A stretch of 14,582 nucleotides of DNA from an uncultured Clostridia bacterium (GTDB taxonomy: Bacteria; Bacillota; Clostridia; Lachnospirales; Lachnospiraceae): the NCBI GenBank assembly GCA_946186175.1, contig CAMHMG010000055.1:1-14582 (forward strand). The letters are read 5' to 3'. Both the position numbers and the translations under genes were made by a program. Position 1 is the first letter of the stretch; every line of letters begins with the position of its first letter. The notes under the pieces are model-generated. The model ran no database searches and was not told the DNA's origin. It worked only from the letters and a program-made list of their open reading frames with translations. Shown piece by piece: positions 7,868-14,529 of this stretch.

Positions 7868-8622
7868 TGATACGATACAGGACCTGACATGTTCTTAAAT
7901 CCTAATTTACCTGTTATAAGATATGAAAGACTTAAGTAAACAGTCTTGACCTGATAACGCATTTCAAGAAAACTGTATTTAATAACATTCCATGCATCTT
8001 TTCTTTCTCTAACACCGCCGGCAACACCCATAAGATATACACCATTTTCATTTTTTGCAGGTGTAAATGTAAAATCATATGACTTTCCGTCTCTGTCTAC
8101 AGAAAGAGTGATTTCATCACCTGTCTGATTAAGCTGTGTATATACGAGTATCTCTCTGAAATTATATACTTTATGACCATTATAGGATGTAATAACATCA
8201 CCTTCCAAAACTCCGGCTTCCTTTGCAGGACTGTTATCTGAAAAACCATTAACCACCGGTCTGTCATATCCACATATTCCAATTAATACAATAGACAAAA
8301 TAAATGCGAGAATAAAGTTAAAAACCGGCCCTGCTAAGACCACCGATAATCTCTGCCATACAGACTTCTCACTAAATGAATGCTCATCAGCAACTTCCTC
8401 ATCTTCACCGAGCATCATACAATATCCGCCCATAGGAATAATTCGCAGCGAATACTTTGTCTCTTTCTTCTTAAATGAATACAGTGCCGGACCCATACCG
8501 ACAGCAAATTCAATTACACCGATTCCATTTTTCTTTGCCAAAAGGAAATGACCTAATTCATGAAAGAATATTATAAAGCCAAACATGATAAGGCCAATGA
8601 TCACATTAATAAAAGTACTCAA
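7864..8622 (-). CDS. rseP: RseP-type site-2 protease, N-terminal fragment (frameshifted)
   Basis: The family comprises M50 zinc proteases that cut membrane proteins, such as anti-sigma factors or signal-peptide remnants, within the membrane. This 252-residue frame starts with a membrane helix bearing the zinc-binding HELGH (21-25). IIPMGGYCMMLGEDEE (61-76), a membrane segment after LAGPVFN (about 97-118) and a PDZ domain (about 120-190, SPAKEAGVLEGDVI) follow. The conserved NMSGPV occurs at about 244-249, but the frame then reads SYQ and stops, whereas relatives continue GIVxMI. The remainder is found in the -1 frame at 7559-7867. Intact relatives are about 350 residues, matching the sum of both parts. 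Translation starts at TTG (8622) with AGGAGG (8630-8635) 7 bases upstream, and dxr's stop codon TAG is part of that site. No alternative ATG fits, so TTG is well supported. Confidence 0.9.
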   Translation of the reverse strand: MSTFINVIIGLIMFGFIIFFHELGHFLLAKKNGIGVIEFAVGMGPALYSFKKKETKYSLRIIPMGGYCMMLGEDEEVADEHSFSEKSVWQRLSVVLAGPVFNFILAFILSIVLIGICGYDRPVVNGFSDNSPAKEAGVLEGDVITSYNGHKVYNFREILVYTQLNQTGDEITLSVDRDGKSYDFTFTPAKNENGVYLMGVAGGVRERKDAWNVIKYSFLEMRYQVKTVYLSLSYLITGKLGFKNMSGPVSYQ

Positions 8623-8629
8623 GTAATAA

Positions 8630-8635
8630 CCTCCT
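8630..8635 (-). promoter_or_regulatory. Shine-Dalgarno deciding the TTG start of rseP
   Basis: AGGAGG lies 7 bases upstream of TTG at 8622. The dxr stop codon TAG (8634-8636) overlaps its first bases, forming TAGGAGG, so the two genes are probably translated in close succession. Confidence 0.8.
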
Positions 8636-9797
8636 AAGAATTAGTCGACCATTTGCTCTTAATTGTCTCATATACCCACTGTTCTGTTTCTAATATCTGA
8701 GAAACAGTAGGTGATTCAATATTCTTATGACAAGACATACAATAGTCGATCATTTCATATATTTCCAAAAATCTTATTTCTTTATTCAAAAACCTGGCAA
8801 CAGCATATTCATTAGCCGCATTTAATACTGTCGGCATACTGCCGCCACACTCTATTGCCTTATATGCATATTTCAAGCCAAGAAATGTATCCATATCAGG
8901 TTTTGAAAATGTAATCTCTGAAAGAGTAGAGAAATCAAGTCTGTCACCTTTTAAGAAAACTCTCTTTGGATAATAGAGTGCATACTGTATAGGCAATCTC
9001 ATATCAGGTGTACCAAGCTGTGCTATAACAGCTCCATCCTTATATTGTACCATTGAATGGATAATACTCTGCGGCTGAACAACAACCTCAATCTGAGATG
9101 GGTTAACATCAAAGAGCCACTTAGCCTCGATCACCTCAAGACCCTTGTTGACCATGGTTGCAGAATCAATAGTGATCTTCTTACCCATTGACCAATTAGG
9201 ATGCTTTAATGCCATCTCAAGTGTCACATCTAAAAGCTCCTCTTTAGTCATTCCCCTAAATGGTCCACCGGATGCTGTAAGTAATATCTTATCTATTACA
9301 TTACCTTTCTCTCCGTTAAGACATTGGAAAATTGCCGAATGTTCACTGTCAACAGGAAGAATTGAAACTTGCATTTTCCTTGCAAGCGGTATGATAATAT
9401 GACCGGCTGTTACAAGAGTTTCTTTGTTAGCAAGCCCAATATCCTTACCGGCTTTGATAGCTGCTATTGTAGGATTGATTCCAATCATACCGACAACTGC
9501 AGTGATCAATATATCCGATTCAGAAATAGTTGATACCTCAATCAAGCCCTCCATCCCTGAAACAATCTTACACTGTGGTGAAACATCCGATACTGCTTCT
9601 TTTAATCGAAGAGCTTTTTCCTCATCAAAAACAGCACAAAGTTTTGGATGAAATTCTCTAATCTGCTCTTCAAGCATAGTTATATTGCTGCCTGCAGAAA
9701 TCGCAACAAGAGAAAAATCATCAGGATTAGCTCGCAATACGTCTAATGTCTGTGTTCCTATCGAGCCTGTTGAACCTAATATAGCTACATTTTTCAT
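8634..9797 (-). CDS. dxr: 1-deoxy-D-xylulose 5-phosphate reductoisomerase
   Basis: Dxr catalyses the first committed MEP-pathway step: NADPH-dependent rearrangement and reduction of DXP to methylerythritol 4-phosphate in the cytoplasm. The 387-residue length is normal. The N-terminal Rossmann motif is GSTGSIG (8-14). The active-site segment LPVDSEHSA supplies Asp150, Ser151 and Glu152. ASGGPFRG (175-182) and LKHPNWSMG (198-205) are the substrate and flexible-loop regions, and NKGLEVIEA (217-225) supplies the remaining metal-binding glutamate (Glu221). The C-terminal helical domain contains QPQSIIHSMVQ and GTPDMRLPIQYAL. The ATG at 9797 is preceded by GGAG at about 11 bases, a slightly long spacing. 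It sits between cdsA (103 bases upstream) and rseP (11 bases downstream). All expected catalytic residues are present. Confidence 0.98.
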   Translation of the reverse strand: MKNVAILGSTGSIGTQTLDVLRANPDDFSLVAISAGSNITMLEEQIREFHPKLCAVFDEEKALRLKEAVSDVSPQCKIVSGMEGLIEVSTISESDILITAVVGMIGINPTIAAIKAGKDIGLANKETLVTAGHIIIPLARKMQVSILPVDSEHSAIFQCLNGEKGNVIDKILLTASGGPFRGMTKEELLDVTLEMALKHPNWSMGKKITIDSATMVNKGLEVIEAKWLFDVNPSQIEVVVQPQSIIHSMVQYKDGAVIAQLGTPDMRLPIQYALYYPKRVFLKGDRLDFSTLSEITFSKPDMDTFLGLKYAYKAIECGGSMPTVLNAANEYAVARFLNKEIRFLEIYEMIDYCMSCHKNIESPTVSQILETEQWVYETIKSKWSTNS

Positions 9798-9900
9798 AAT
9801 ATAAGTATCTCCATTAATAATATATGATATAAATATTATAAGTCACATTTTAAATATCATAGTCTCTAAAGTAATCAATACACCAATATCATTAAAATGA

Positions 9901-10701
9901 TCATTGAATATAAGAAATAATATTAACAAGCCAATATATAATAGGTGCAATATATATTACACTGTCAAATCTGTCAATTACTCCGCCATGTCCCGGAATT
10001 AAATGACTGTAATCTTTGACATCATGATTTCTTTTGATAGCAGAAGCACAAAGATCTCCAACTACAGAAGTCATGGCAGCAACACATGCAACTACGCCTC
10101 CCCATAACGGTGATGTAAATGGAAGCATCTGGGGAAATGCCATTGCATATAACATTCCAATTACAAAAGCCCCGAGAACTCCACCGATAAATCCCTCGAC
10201 GCTCTTATTAGGACTTACCTTTGGAGACATTTTATGTTTGCCAAGTGCTCTTCCTGTCAAATAAGCAAAGATGTCATTACCCCAGCTTGCAATTAACAGA
10301 TAAAATGCAAGGTAAAGGCCGCAATCCATCCTTCTTATCATAACGACAAAAGACATCATTATTGCTACATAAATGAATGAGAATAACACTTTGGCAATAT
10401 CAATATCTAAATATTTAGGGAAGGTAAATACATAAATTGCAAGTAATAACATCAGTAACACTATTAAAAGCGGAAGTATAAAATTATCCAGTTCAAAGAA
10501 TATCAATAAATATAATATAACGGTAAATACATAATCAACATATGCCAATATCGATTTTTCCATTGAATGTACTCTTAGATATTCCCATAATCCAATTATT
10601 GAAATGATCATAAATATACATGTAGTTACAATTCCACCCGACAATAATGCAATAATGGTGATTAATGAAACAAAAAAACCACCTATAATTCTTTCTTTCA
10701 T
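9901..10701 (-). CDS. cdsA: Phosphatidate cytidylyltransferase (CDP-diacylglycerol synthase)
   Basis: CdsA is an integral membrane enzyme that makes CDP-diacylglycerol from phosphatidic acid and CTP, the branch point for phospholipids. The protein is strongly hydrophobic with about eight membrane segments. The family signature appears near the C-terminus: VVGDLCASAIKR, KDYSHLIPGHGG, then DRFDS, with its acidic metal-binding residues. The earlier SWGNDIFAYLTGR and SPNKSVEGFIGG blocks are also typical. I chose the ATG at 10701 (266 residues) because MKERIIGGFFVSL matches the usual CdsA beginning. A 24-codon extension to a TTG at 10773 is open but hydrophilic and unlike relatives. Neither start has a good Shine-Dalgarno: GGAAGGA lies about 27 bases before the ATG, separated by a small CACC/GGTG hairpin, so the start is uncertain. 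It lies 115 bases after uppS and 103 before dxr. Confidence 0.95.
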   Translation of the reverse strand: MKERIIGGFFVSLITIIALLSGGIVTTCIFMIISIIGLWEYLRVHSMEKSILAYVDYVFTVILYLLIFFELDNFILPLLIVLLMLLLAIYVFTFPKYLDIDIAKVLFSFIYVAIMMSFVVMIRRMDCGLYLAFYLLIASWGNDIFAYLTGRALGKHKMSPKVSPNKSVEGFIGGVLGAFVIGMLYAMAFPQMLPFTSPLWGGVVACVAAMTSVVGDLCASAIKRNHDVKDYSHLIPGHGGVIDRFDSVIYIAPIIYWLVNIISYIQ

Positions 10702-10749
10702 AAATAAATATACCGCACCGTATGGTGTTCCTTCCAAATTGTTATAATA

Positions 10750-10765
10750 ATCAGATTCATCTGAT
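10750..10765. repeat. 16-base near-perfect palindrome upstream of cdsA
   Basis: ATCAGAT (10750-10756) and ATCTGAT (10759-10765) are perfect 7-base arms around a 2-base centre, in the uppS-cdsA gap. A shorter inverted repeat, AGCTC/GAGCT, lies just upstream (about 10774-10786). The arms match those at 7538-7556. It could be a protein-binding site or an mRNA hairpin; no function can be assigned. Confidence 0.35.
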
Positions 10766-10816
10766 ATGATCAATAGCTCTACGAGCTTGATTCGTGAATT
10801 ATCTCAGTAAACTATG

Positions 10817-11563
10817 TCATACACCACCAAAGCGGCGTTCTCTTCCGTTATAGTATCTTATTGCAGTAAGCAGATCTTCCTTTGAAAAATCAGGCCATAA
10901 AACATCTGTAAAATAAAACTCCGTATAGGCAAGCTGCCATGGAAGAAAATTAGATAATCTTTCTTCACCACTTGTTCTGATAAGCAGATCAGGATCCGGA
11001 AGTCCGGCTGTATCGAGCCTTTCGCTGATCATATCCTCTGTTATATCAGATGGTGAAAGCAAACCATTCTTCGCATCCTCAGCAATTCTACAAACAGCTC
11101 GTCTAATCTCATCCCTGCCGCCGTAGTTAATAGCTATAGTAAACTTAAGGCCTGTTGCATCTTTAGTTACTTCTTCCAGCTCATTAATCTTATCTACAAG
11201 CTTCTTATCAAGACCGGATTTATCCCCTATAACCCGTACTCTCATGTTATTCTTAGTTGATCTTTCAATACAATCTATAAGATATTTTGCAAGAAGCTTC
11301 ATTAATGCGTCAACTTCATCCTTTGAGCGTTTCCAGTTCTCGGTGGAAAATGCATATACAGTAATATACTCTATACCCATATTATATCCGTCTTCAATAA
11401 TCTGCTCGACTGTCTTAGAACCTTGAACGTGGCCAAAATTACGCGGCATATTTCTCTTCTTAGCCCATCTTCCGTTGCCATCAAGAATTATTGCAACATG
11501 TTTAGGAACATTAAGTTTCTCATCCTTTATTGCCTTTAATATTGTCTCCACTTCGTCCTCCAT
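10817..11563 (-). CDS. uppS: Undecaprenyl diphosphate synthase (cis-prenyltransferase)
   Basis: UppS condenses isopentenyl diphosphate units in cis onto farnesyl diphosphate to form undecaprenyl diphosphate, the lipid carrier for peptidoglycan and wall polymers. The 248-residue length is typical. The diphosphate-binding motif LDGNGRWAKKR (27-37) contains the catalytic Asp28. FSTENWKRS (72-80), INYGGRDEI (145-153) and LLIRTSGEERLSNFLPWQ (193-210) follow, with the terminal RERRFGG. The ATG at 11563 shares its A with the TAA stop of frr (TAATG), a one-base overlap that implies translational coupling. The enzyme uses precursors from the MEP pathway, two of whose enzymes (Dxr, IspG) are encoded downstream in the same train. 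Confidence 0.98.
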   Translation of the reverse strand: MEDEVETILKAIKDEKLNVPKHVAIILDGNGRWAKKRNMPRNFGHVQGSKTVEQIIEDGYNMGIEYITVYAFSTENWKRSKDEVDALMKLLAKYLIDCIERSTKNNMRVRVIGDKSGLDKKLVDKINELEEVTKDATGLKFTIAINYGGRDEIRRAVCRIAEDAKNGLLSPSDITEDMISERLDTAGLPDPDLLIRTSGEERLSNFLPWQLAYTEFYFTDVLWPDFSKEDLLTAIRYYNGRERRFGGV

Positions 11564-12108
11564 TAAACTGTAAGAATTTCTTTGGACTTACTCTCTATAA
11601 CTTTATCGATCTTATCAACATATTTGTCTGTAAGCTTCTGTACCTTTTCTACATTCTCTTTCTCTTCATCCTCAGAAATCTCACTAGCCTTAAGCTTCTT
11701 CTTTAAATGATCGTTGGCATCACGTCTGACATTACGGATTGCAACCTTAGCATTCTCTCCTTTTTTCTTAATGTCTTTAACGAGCTCTTTACGACGTTCC
11801 TCTGTGAGCTCTGGAAAATTAAGTATGATCGATTTGCCATCATTATTAGGTGTTATTCCTATATCCGAACAAAGAATAGCTTTCTCTATCTCCTTAAGTA
11901 AAGATGTCTCCCACGGTGTTATAAGAATTGTTCTTGCTTCCGGAACACTTACATTACCAACCTGTTGTAACGGAGTTGGCACGCCATAATACTCAACCTT
12001 GATCTTGTTAAGAATATTAGGATTAGCTCTACCAGCACGGATATTGGCAAATTCGTTCTCCAAGCTCTCAACTGACTTCTGCATTTTCTCTTCAAATTCC
12101 TGTAACAT
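11563..12108 (-). CDS. frr: Ribosome recycling factor
   Basis: Frr acts with EF-G to split the post-termination ribosome from mRNA. The 181 residues are close to the family norm of about 185. The start MLQEFEEKMQKSVESLENEF leads into IRAGRANPNIL (23-33), the hallmark of the family. The central VEYYGVPTPLQQVGNVSVPEAR and the C-terminal RRKELVKDIKKKGENAK and IRNVRRDAND blocks are also characteristic; the three-helix bundle ends in a charged helix. The ATG at 12108 follows AGGAGGG at about 8 bases, the strongest ribosome binding site of the train. It lies 51 bases after pyrH and overlaps uppS by one base, the usual pyrH-frr-uppS order. Confidence 0.98.
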   Translation of the reverse strand: MLQEFEEKMQKSVESLENEFANIRAGRANPNILNKIKVEYYGVPTPLQQVGNVSVPEARTILITPWETSLLKEIEKAILCSDIGITPNNDGKSIILNFPELTEERRKELVKDIKKKGENAKVAIRNVRRDANDHLKKKLKASEISEDEEKENVEKVQKLTDKYVDKIDKVIESKSKEILTV

Positions 12109-12159
12109 TATTGTTCCCTCCTAAAACATTATTAAAATTTATTATATAATATTCATATT

Positions 12160-12861
12160 TTAAGCTTCTATATAAGTACCGTTTGACTTACCTGTCATTG
12201 CATTAAGGATTCCATCCTCTTCATTAAGACCAAAAAGCATCATTGGCATATGATTCTCCATTGCAAGAACTGCTGATGCAAGATCGATAACACCCAATTG
12301 TTTGTCTACTATTTCTTTCATCTGCATCTTATCGTATTTCACTGCGTTAGGATTAAGCTTAGGATCTGAGTCATACACACCATCTATTGCCTTGCCGGCC
12401 AATATAACATCTGCTTCAATCTCAATAGCCATCAATACCGTTGCCATGTCTGTTGAAAAATAAGGATGTCCGGTTCCACCTGCGAAAAATACAACCTCAG
12501 AATTCTCAAGTGCAGAAATAGCTGCATCTTTAGAAAAAAGTTCTGTGACATTACCACATATAAAAGGAGCCATTATTCTTGTATTGATTCCAACACTTCT
12601 GAACATCTCAGAAGCATATATACAATTCATAACAGTAGCTAACATTCCTATCTGATCAGCTTTAACTCTGTCCATGTTTTCAGAGGTTCTTCCACGCCAG
12701 AAATTACCTCCTCCGATTACGACTGCAACCTGCTTGCCAAGATCAACTGCTTTCTTAACCTGCCTTGCAGCTTCTAAAACAGTGGATTCATCAAATCCCT
12801 GATGCTTGTCACCGGCTAACGCCTCACCACTTAATTTCAATAAAATACGATCTGTCTTCAA
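12160..12861 (-). CDS. pyrH: UMP kinase
   Basis: PyrH is a cytoplasmic UMP kinase of the amino-acid-kinase fold that makes UDP for RNA, DNA and wall-precursor synthesis. The 233 residues are near the usual 235-240. Motifs include ILLKLSGEAL (6-15) at the phosphate-binding N-terminus, IGGGNFWRG (49-57), MDRVKADQIGMLATVMN (63-79), FAGGTGHPYFSTD (126-138) for UMP binding, and KAIDGVYDSDP (157-167). Translation starts at TTG (12861): MKTDRILLKLSGEAL matches family N-termini exactly, no ATG fits, and AAGGAGG lies 8 bases upstream. The stop codon of the upstream bactofilin gene is embedded in that site (TAAGGAGG), leaving 13 bases between the genes and suggesting co-translation. The enzyme is usually under allosteric UTP/GTP control, which the sequence alone does not show. 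Confidence 0.98.
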   Translation of the reverse strand: MKTDRILLKLSGEALAGDKHQGFDESTVLEAARQVKKAVDLGKQVAVVIGGGNFWRGRTSENMDRVKADQIGMLATVMNCIYASEMFRSVGINTRIMAPFICGNVTELFSKDAAISALENSEVVFFAGGTGHPYFSTDMATVLMAIEIEADVILAGKAIDGVYDSDPKLNPNAVKYDKMQMKEIVDKQLGVIDLASAVLAMENHMPMMLFGLNEEDGILNAMTGKSNGTYIEA

Positions 12862-12869
12862 TTATAAAT

Positions 12870-12876
12870 CCTCCTT
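12870..12876 (-). promoter_or_regulatory. Shine-Dalgarno deciding the TTG start of pyrH
   Basis: AAGGAGG lies 8 bases upstream of TTG at 12861. It overlaps the TAA stop of the bactofilin gene (12875-12877), so a terminating ribosome sits directly on the next binding site. Confidence 0.8.
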
Positions 12877-14365
12877 AGGCAAAAAAGCTTTTGACATCTA
12901 TATCAGAATAACTTTGTGAACAGAAACCTTCAATAACCGCACCATTATTGATCTGAACTGAACGTGATTTGATATTACCCATAATTACTGCTGTAGAATC
13001 AACAATAACCGGACCCTTAACATCAATCTCACCATTGACAGCACCGGCGATAACAGCAGACTCGCCTTCAATACCTCCGATTATCATTGAGCCAACGCCA
13101 ACCTTAACACTACCATATGACTTAACATCTCCTTCAATTCTGGCACCGTTAGCATAAAGTTCTCCTGCAGTGATATTACCTTTGACAATACCGCCTACAA
13201 CAACCTTGCCCTGGCAGGTAACGTTACCATCAACACTTCCGATAATATCAATCGAACCATCAGTATCTATATCACCCTTAATATTGGTACCCTTAGTAAT
13301 ATAAGTTGTCTCAGTATCTGCTGCATTAACATTAAATGACTTCTCTGACGTTGCCTTTGACACATTCTTAGATGACTTATCATTTTTTTCTTCAGTTGAA
13401 TTGATTGATATTACATCTTTGTCTTCCACCGAATCTTCCTCCTTAAGCTCAACAACATTATCACTTAAAACTGAAACTTCTTCATCATTTGTTAACTGTT
13501 TATCATTAACATCTTCTGTGATACCATCATTTGATTCATTATCTGATACAGAAATGTCCTCATTAATCGTTACATCATTGATATCTTTAACAGCAGAAAT
13601 ATCATCCTGCTCTGAATCATTAGCATCATTATTAACTATATCAGATTCAGTAGTTTCCTGATCCTTGAAAAGATTCTCTGTAGTAGAATTACTATCATCC
13701 TGATCTGTAATAGTATTAGTATCATCTTGTTCTGTATTATTATTCTCTGTGTCAGCATTGTCCATTTCATCACTAAATGATTCCTCAGCTAACAGAGCAT
13801 CAAGATCACTTTCAGAAGATTCACTATCAGATAATTCAGAGTTATTATCTTTGACATCTTCTAATGCCTTATCATTATTCTCATCAGCAATAATATCATT
13901 AAGCAGGTCTGCATTTAGCTCATCATTGACGATCTCTTCTCTGTCTTCAACAGCTTCCTGTTCCTCAATAGAAGCTCCGTCATACGCTCCATCAGTTATA
14001 TTCTGGGACTGTTTCTCTGACAGCTGATTGAGAAGATCATCAACAGACATATCCATAGTATTAACTTCCATATCGTCATCTAATAGTAACTCCGGTGACT
14101 TATCATTACCATATAATTCACCATCTATAAGATCATCAATATGATCTAACATATCTTCCGGAGCTATATCATCCAGGTCAGGAATATCTACATCTTCAAG
14201 TACTTTATCATCCAATCCAAGATCTGCGTTAAGATTCTTAGACAATGGGTTCATACTTTTCTTTTTAGTCTTTGGTGTCTCATTCTCTAATACTTCATTA
14301 CCATCAGGCATCAACTCATTCATAGCCTGACTAATGTCTGATTTGAAATCTTTAAAAAAACTCAT
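12875..14365 (-). CDS. Bactofilin with a long acidic, disordered N-terminal tail
   Basis: This is a predicted polymer-forming cytoskeletal protein. The C-terminal part (about 353-483 of 496) is a bactofilin domain: short repeating beta-helix turns such as GTNIKGDI, GSVDGNVT, GIVKGNIT, ARIEGDVKSYGSVKVG and ending NNGAVIEGFC. Bactofilins self-assemble without nucleotides and help localise envelope-synthesis proteins. The preceding roughly 340 residues are very rich in Asp, Glu, Asn and Ser and should be disordered. They include leucine-bearing acidic clusters (IAPEDMLDHIDDLID, SVDDLLNQLSE, NADLLNDIIADE, SDLDALLAEES). The first residues, MSFFKDFK, could be a short membrane-touching segment. I chose the ATG at 14365, with GGAGG (14371-14375) 5 bases upstream; the in-frame ATG at 14377 is part of that site (ATGGAGG). 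Most bactofilins have short tails, so this architecture is unusual. It heads the train, 13 bases before pyrH. The domain call is firm; the cellular role is inferred. Confidence 0.9.
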   Translation of the reverse strand: MSFFKDFKSDISQAMNELMPDGNEVLENETPKTKKKSMNPLSKNLNADLGLDDKVLEDVDIPDLDDIAPEDMLDHIDDLIDGELYGNDKSPELLLDDDMEVNTMDMSVDDLLNQLSEKQSQNITDGAYDGASIEEQEAVEDREEIVNDELNADLLNDIIADENNDKALEDVKDNNSELSDSESSESDLDALLAEESFSDEMDNADTENNNTEQDDTNTITDQDDSNSTTENLFKDQETTESDIVNNDANDSEQDDISAVKDINDVTINEDISVSDNESNDGITEDVNDKQLTNDEEVSVLSDNVVELKEEDSVEDKDVISINSTEEKNDKSSKNVSKATSEKSFNVNAADTETTYITKGTNIKGDIDTDGSIDIIGSVDGNVTCQGKVVVGGIVKGNITAGELYANGARIEGDVKSYGSVKVGVGSMIIGGIEGESAVIAGAVNGEIDVKGPVIVDSTAVIMGNIKSRSVQINNGAVIEGFCSQSYSDIDVKSFFA

Positions 14366-14434
14366 ATTTGCCTCCATATTACAAACTGCATAACATTAGC
14401 AGATAATGTTCCATCAATATCCGCACTATTTAAT

Positions 14435-14450
14435 AGTATAACATATTATA
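14435..14450 (-). promoter_or_regulatory. Candidate extended -10 promoter for the bactofilin-pyrH train
   Basis: On the minus strand TGTTATACT (14435-14443) fits an extended -10 element (TG-n-TATACT), which can work without a good -35 box; none is evident. A perfect TATAAT (14445-14450) lies immediately upstream as an alternative. Both are located between the rpmF terminator and the bactofilin start, about 70-80 bases before the ATG. Confidence 0.45.
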
Positions 14451-14460
14451 ATAGAAATTA

Positions 14461-14493
14461 AAACAAAAAAATCGAGCAGATTCCCTGCCCGAT
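14461..14493 (-). terminator. Intrinsic terminator after rpmF
   Basis: On the minus strand ATCGGGCAG, loop GGAAT, CTGCTCGAT forms a 9-base-pair stem with one G-U pair, followed by a run of seven T then GTTTT. It lies 37 bases past the rpmF stop codon and separates rpmF from the bactofilin-led train. Confidence 0.88.
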
Positions 14494-14529
14494 CCATTAT
14501 TGTTATACATTGAAAACTTGCGAAATTGA

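Noticed and set aside
7864..7885. Programmed -1 ribosomal frameshift joining the two rseP frames
   Set aside because: The overlap has no X-XXY-YYZ slippery heptamer and no obvious downstream hairpin or upstream Shine-Dalgarno-like stimulator. A simple -1 slip would also give a product one residue short of the family pattern. A 4-base deletion explains it better.
9835..9840. TATAAT in the cdsA-dxr gap as an internal promoter
   Set aside because: The box is perfect on the minus strand, but no -35 or TG extension sits at a suitable distance, and the gap is so AT-rich that such a match is expected by chance.
10701..10773. cdsA starting at the upstream TTG (10773)
   Set aside because: The extra 24 residues are hydrophilic and unlike CdsA N-termini, the palindrome falls within them, and no better ribosome binding site is present there. 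This remains uncertain.
13401..14027. Plus-strand Ser/Leu-rich open frames opposite the bactofilin tail
   Set aside because: Their composition is simply the antisense reading of Asp/Glu/Asn/Ser codons in the acidic tail; there is no domain or start signal.
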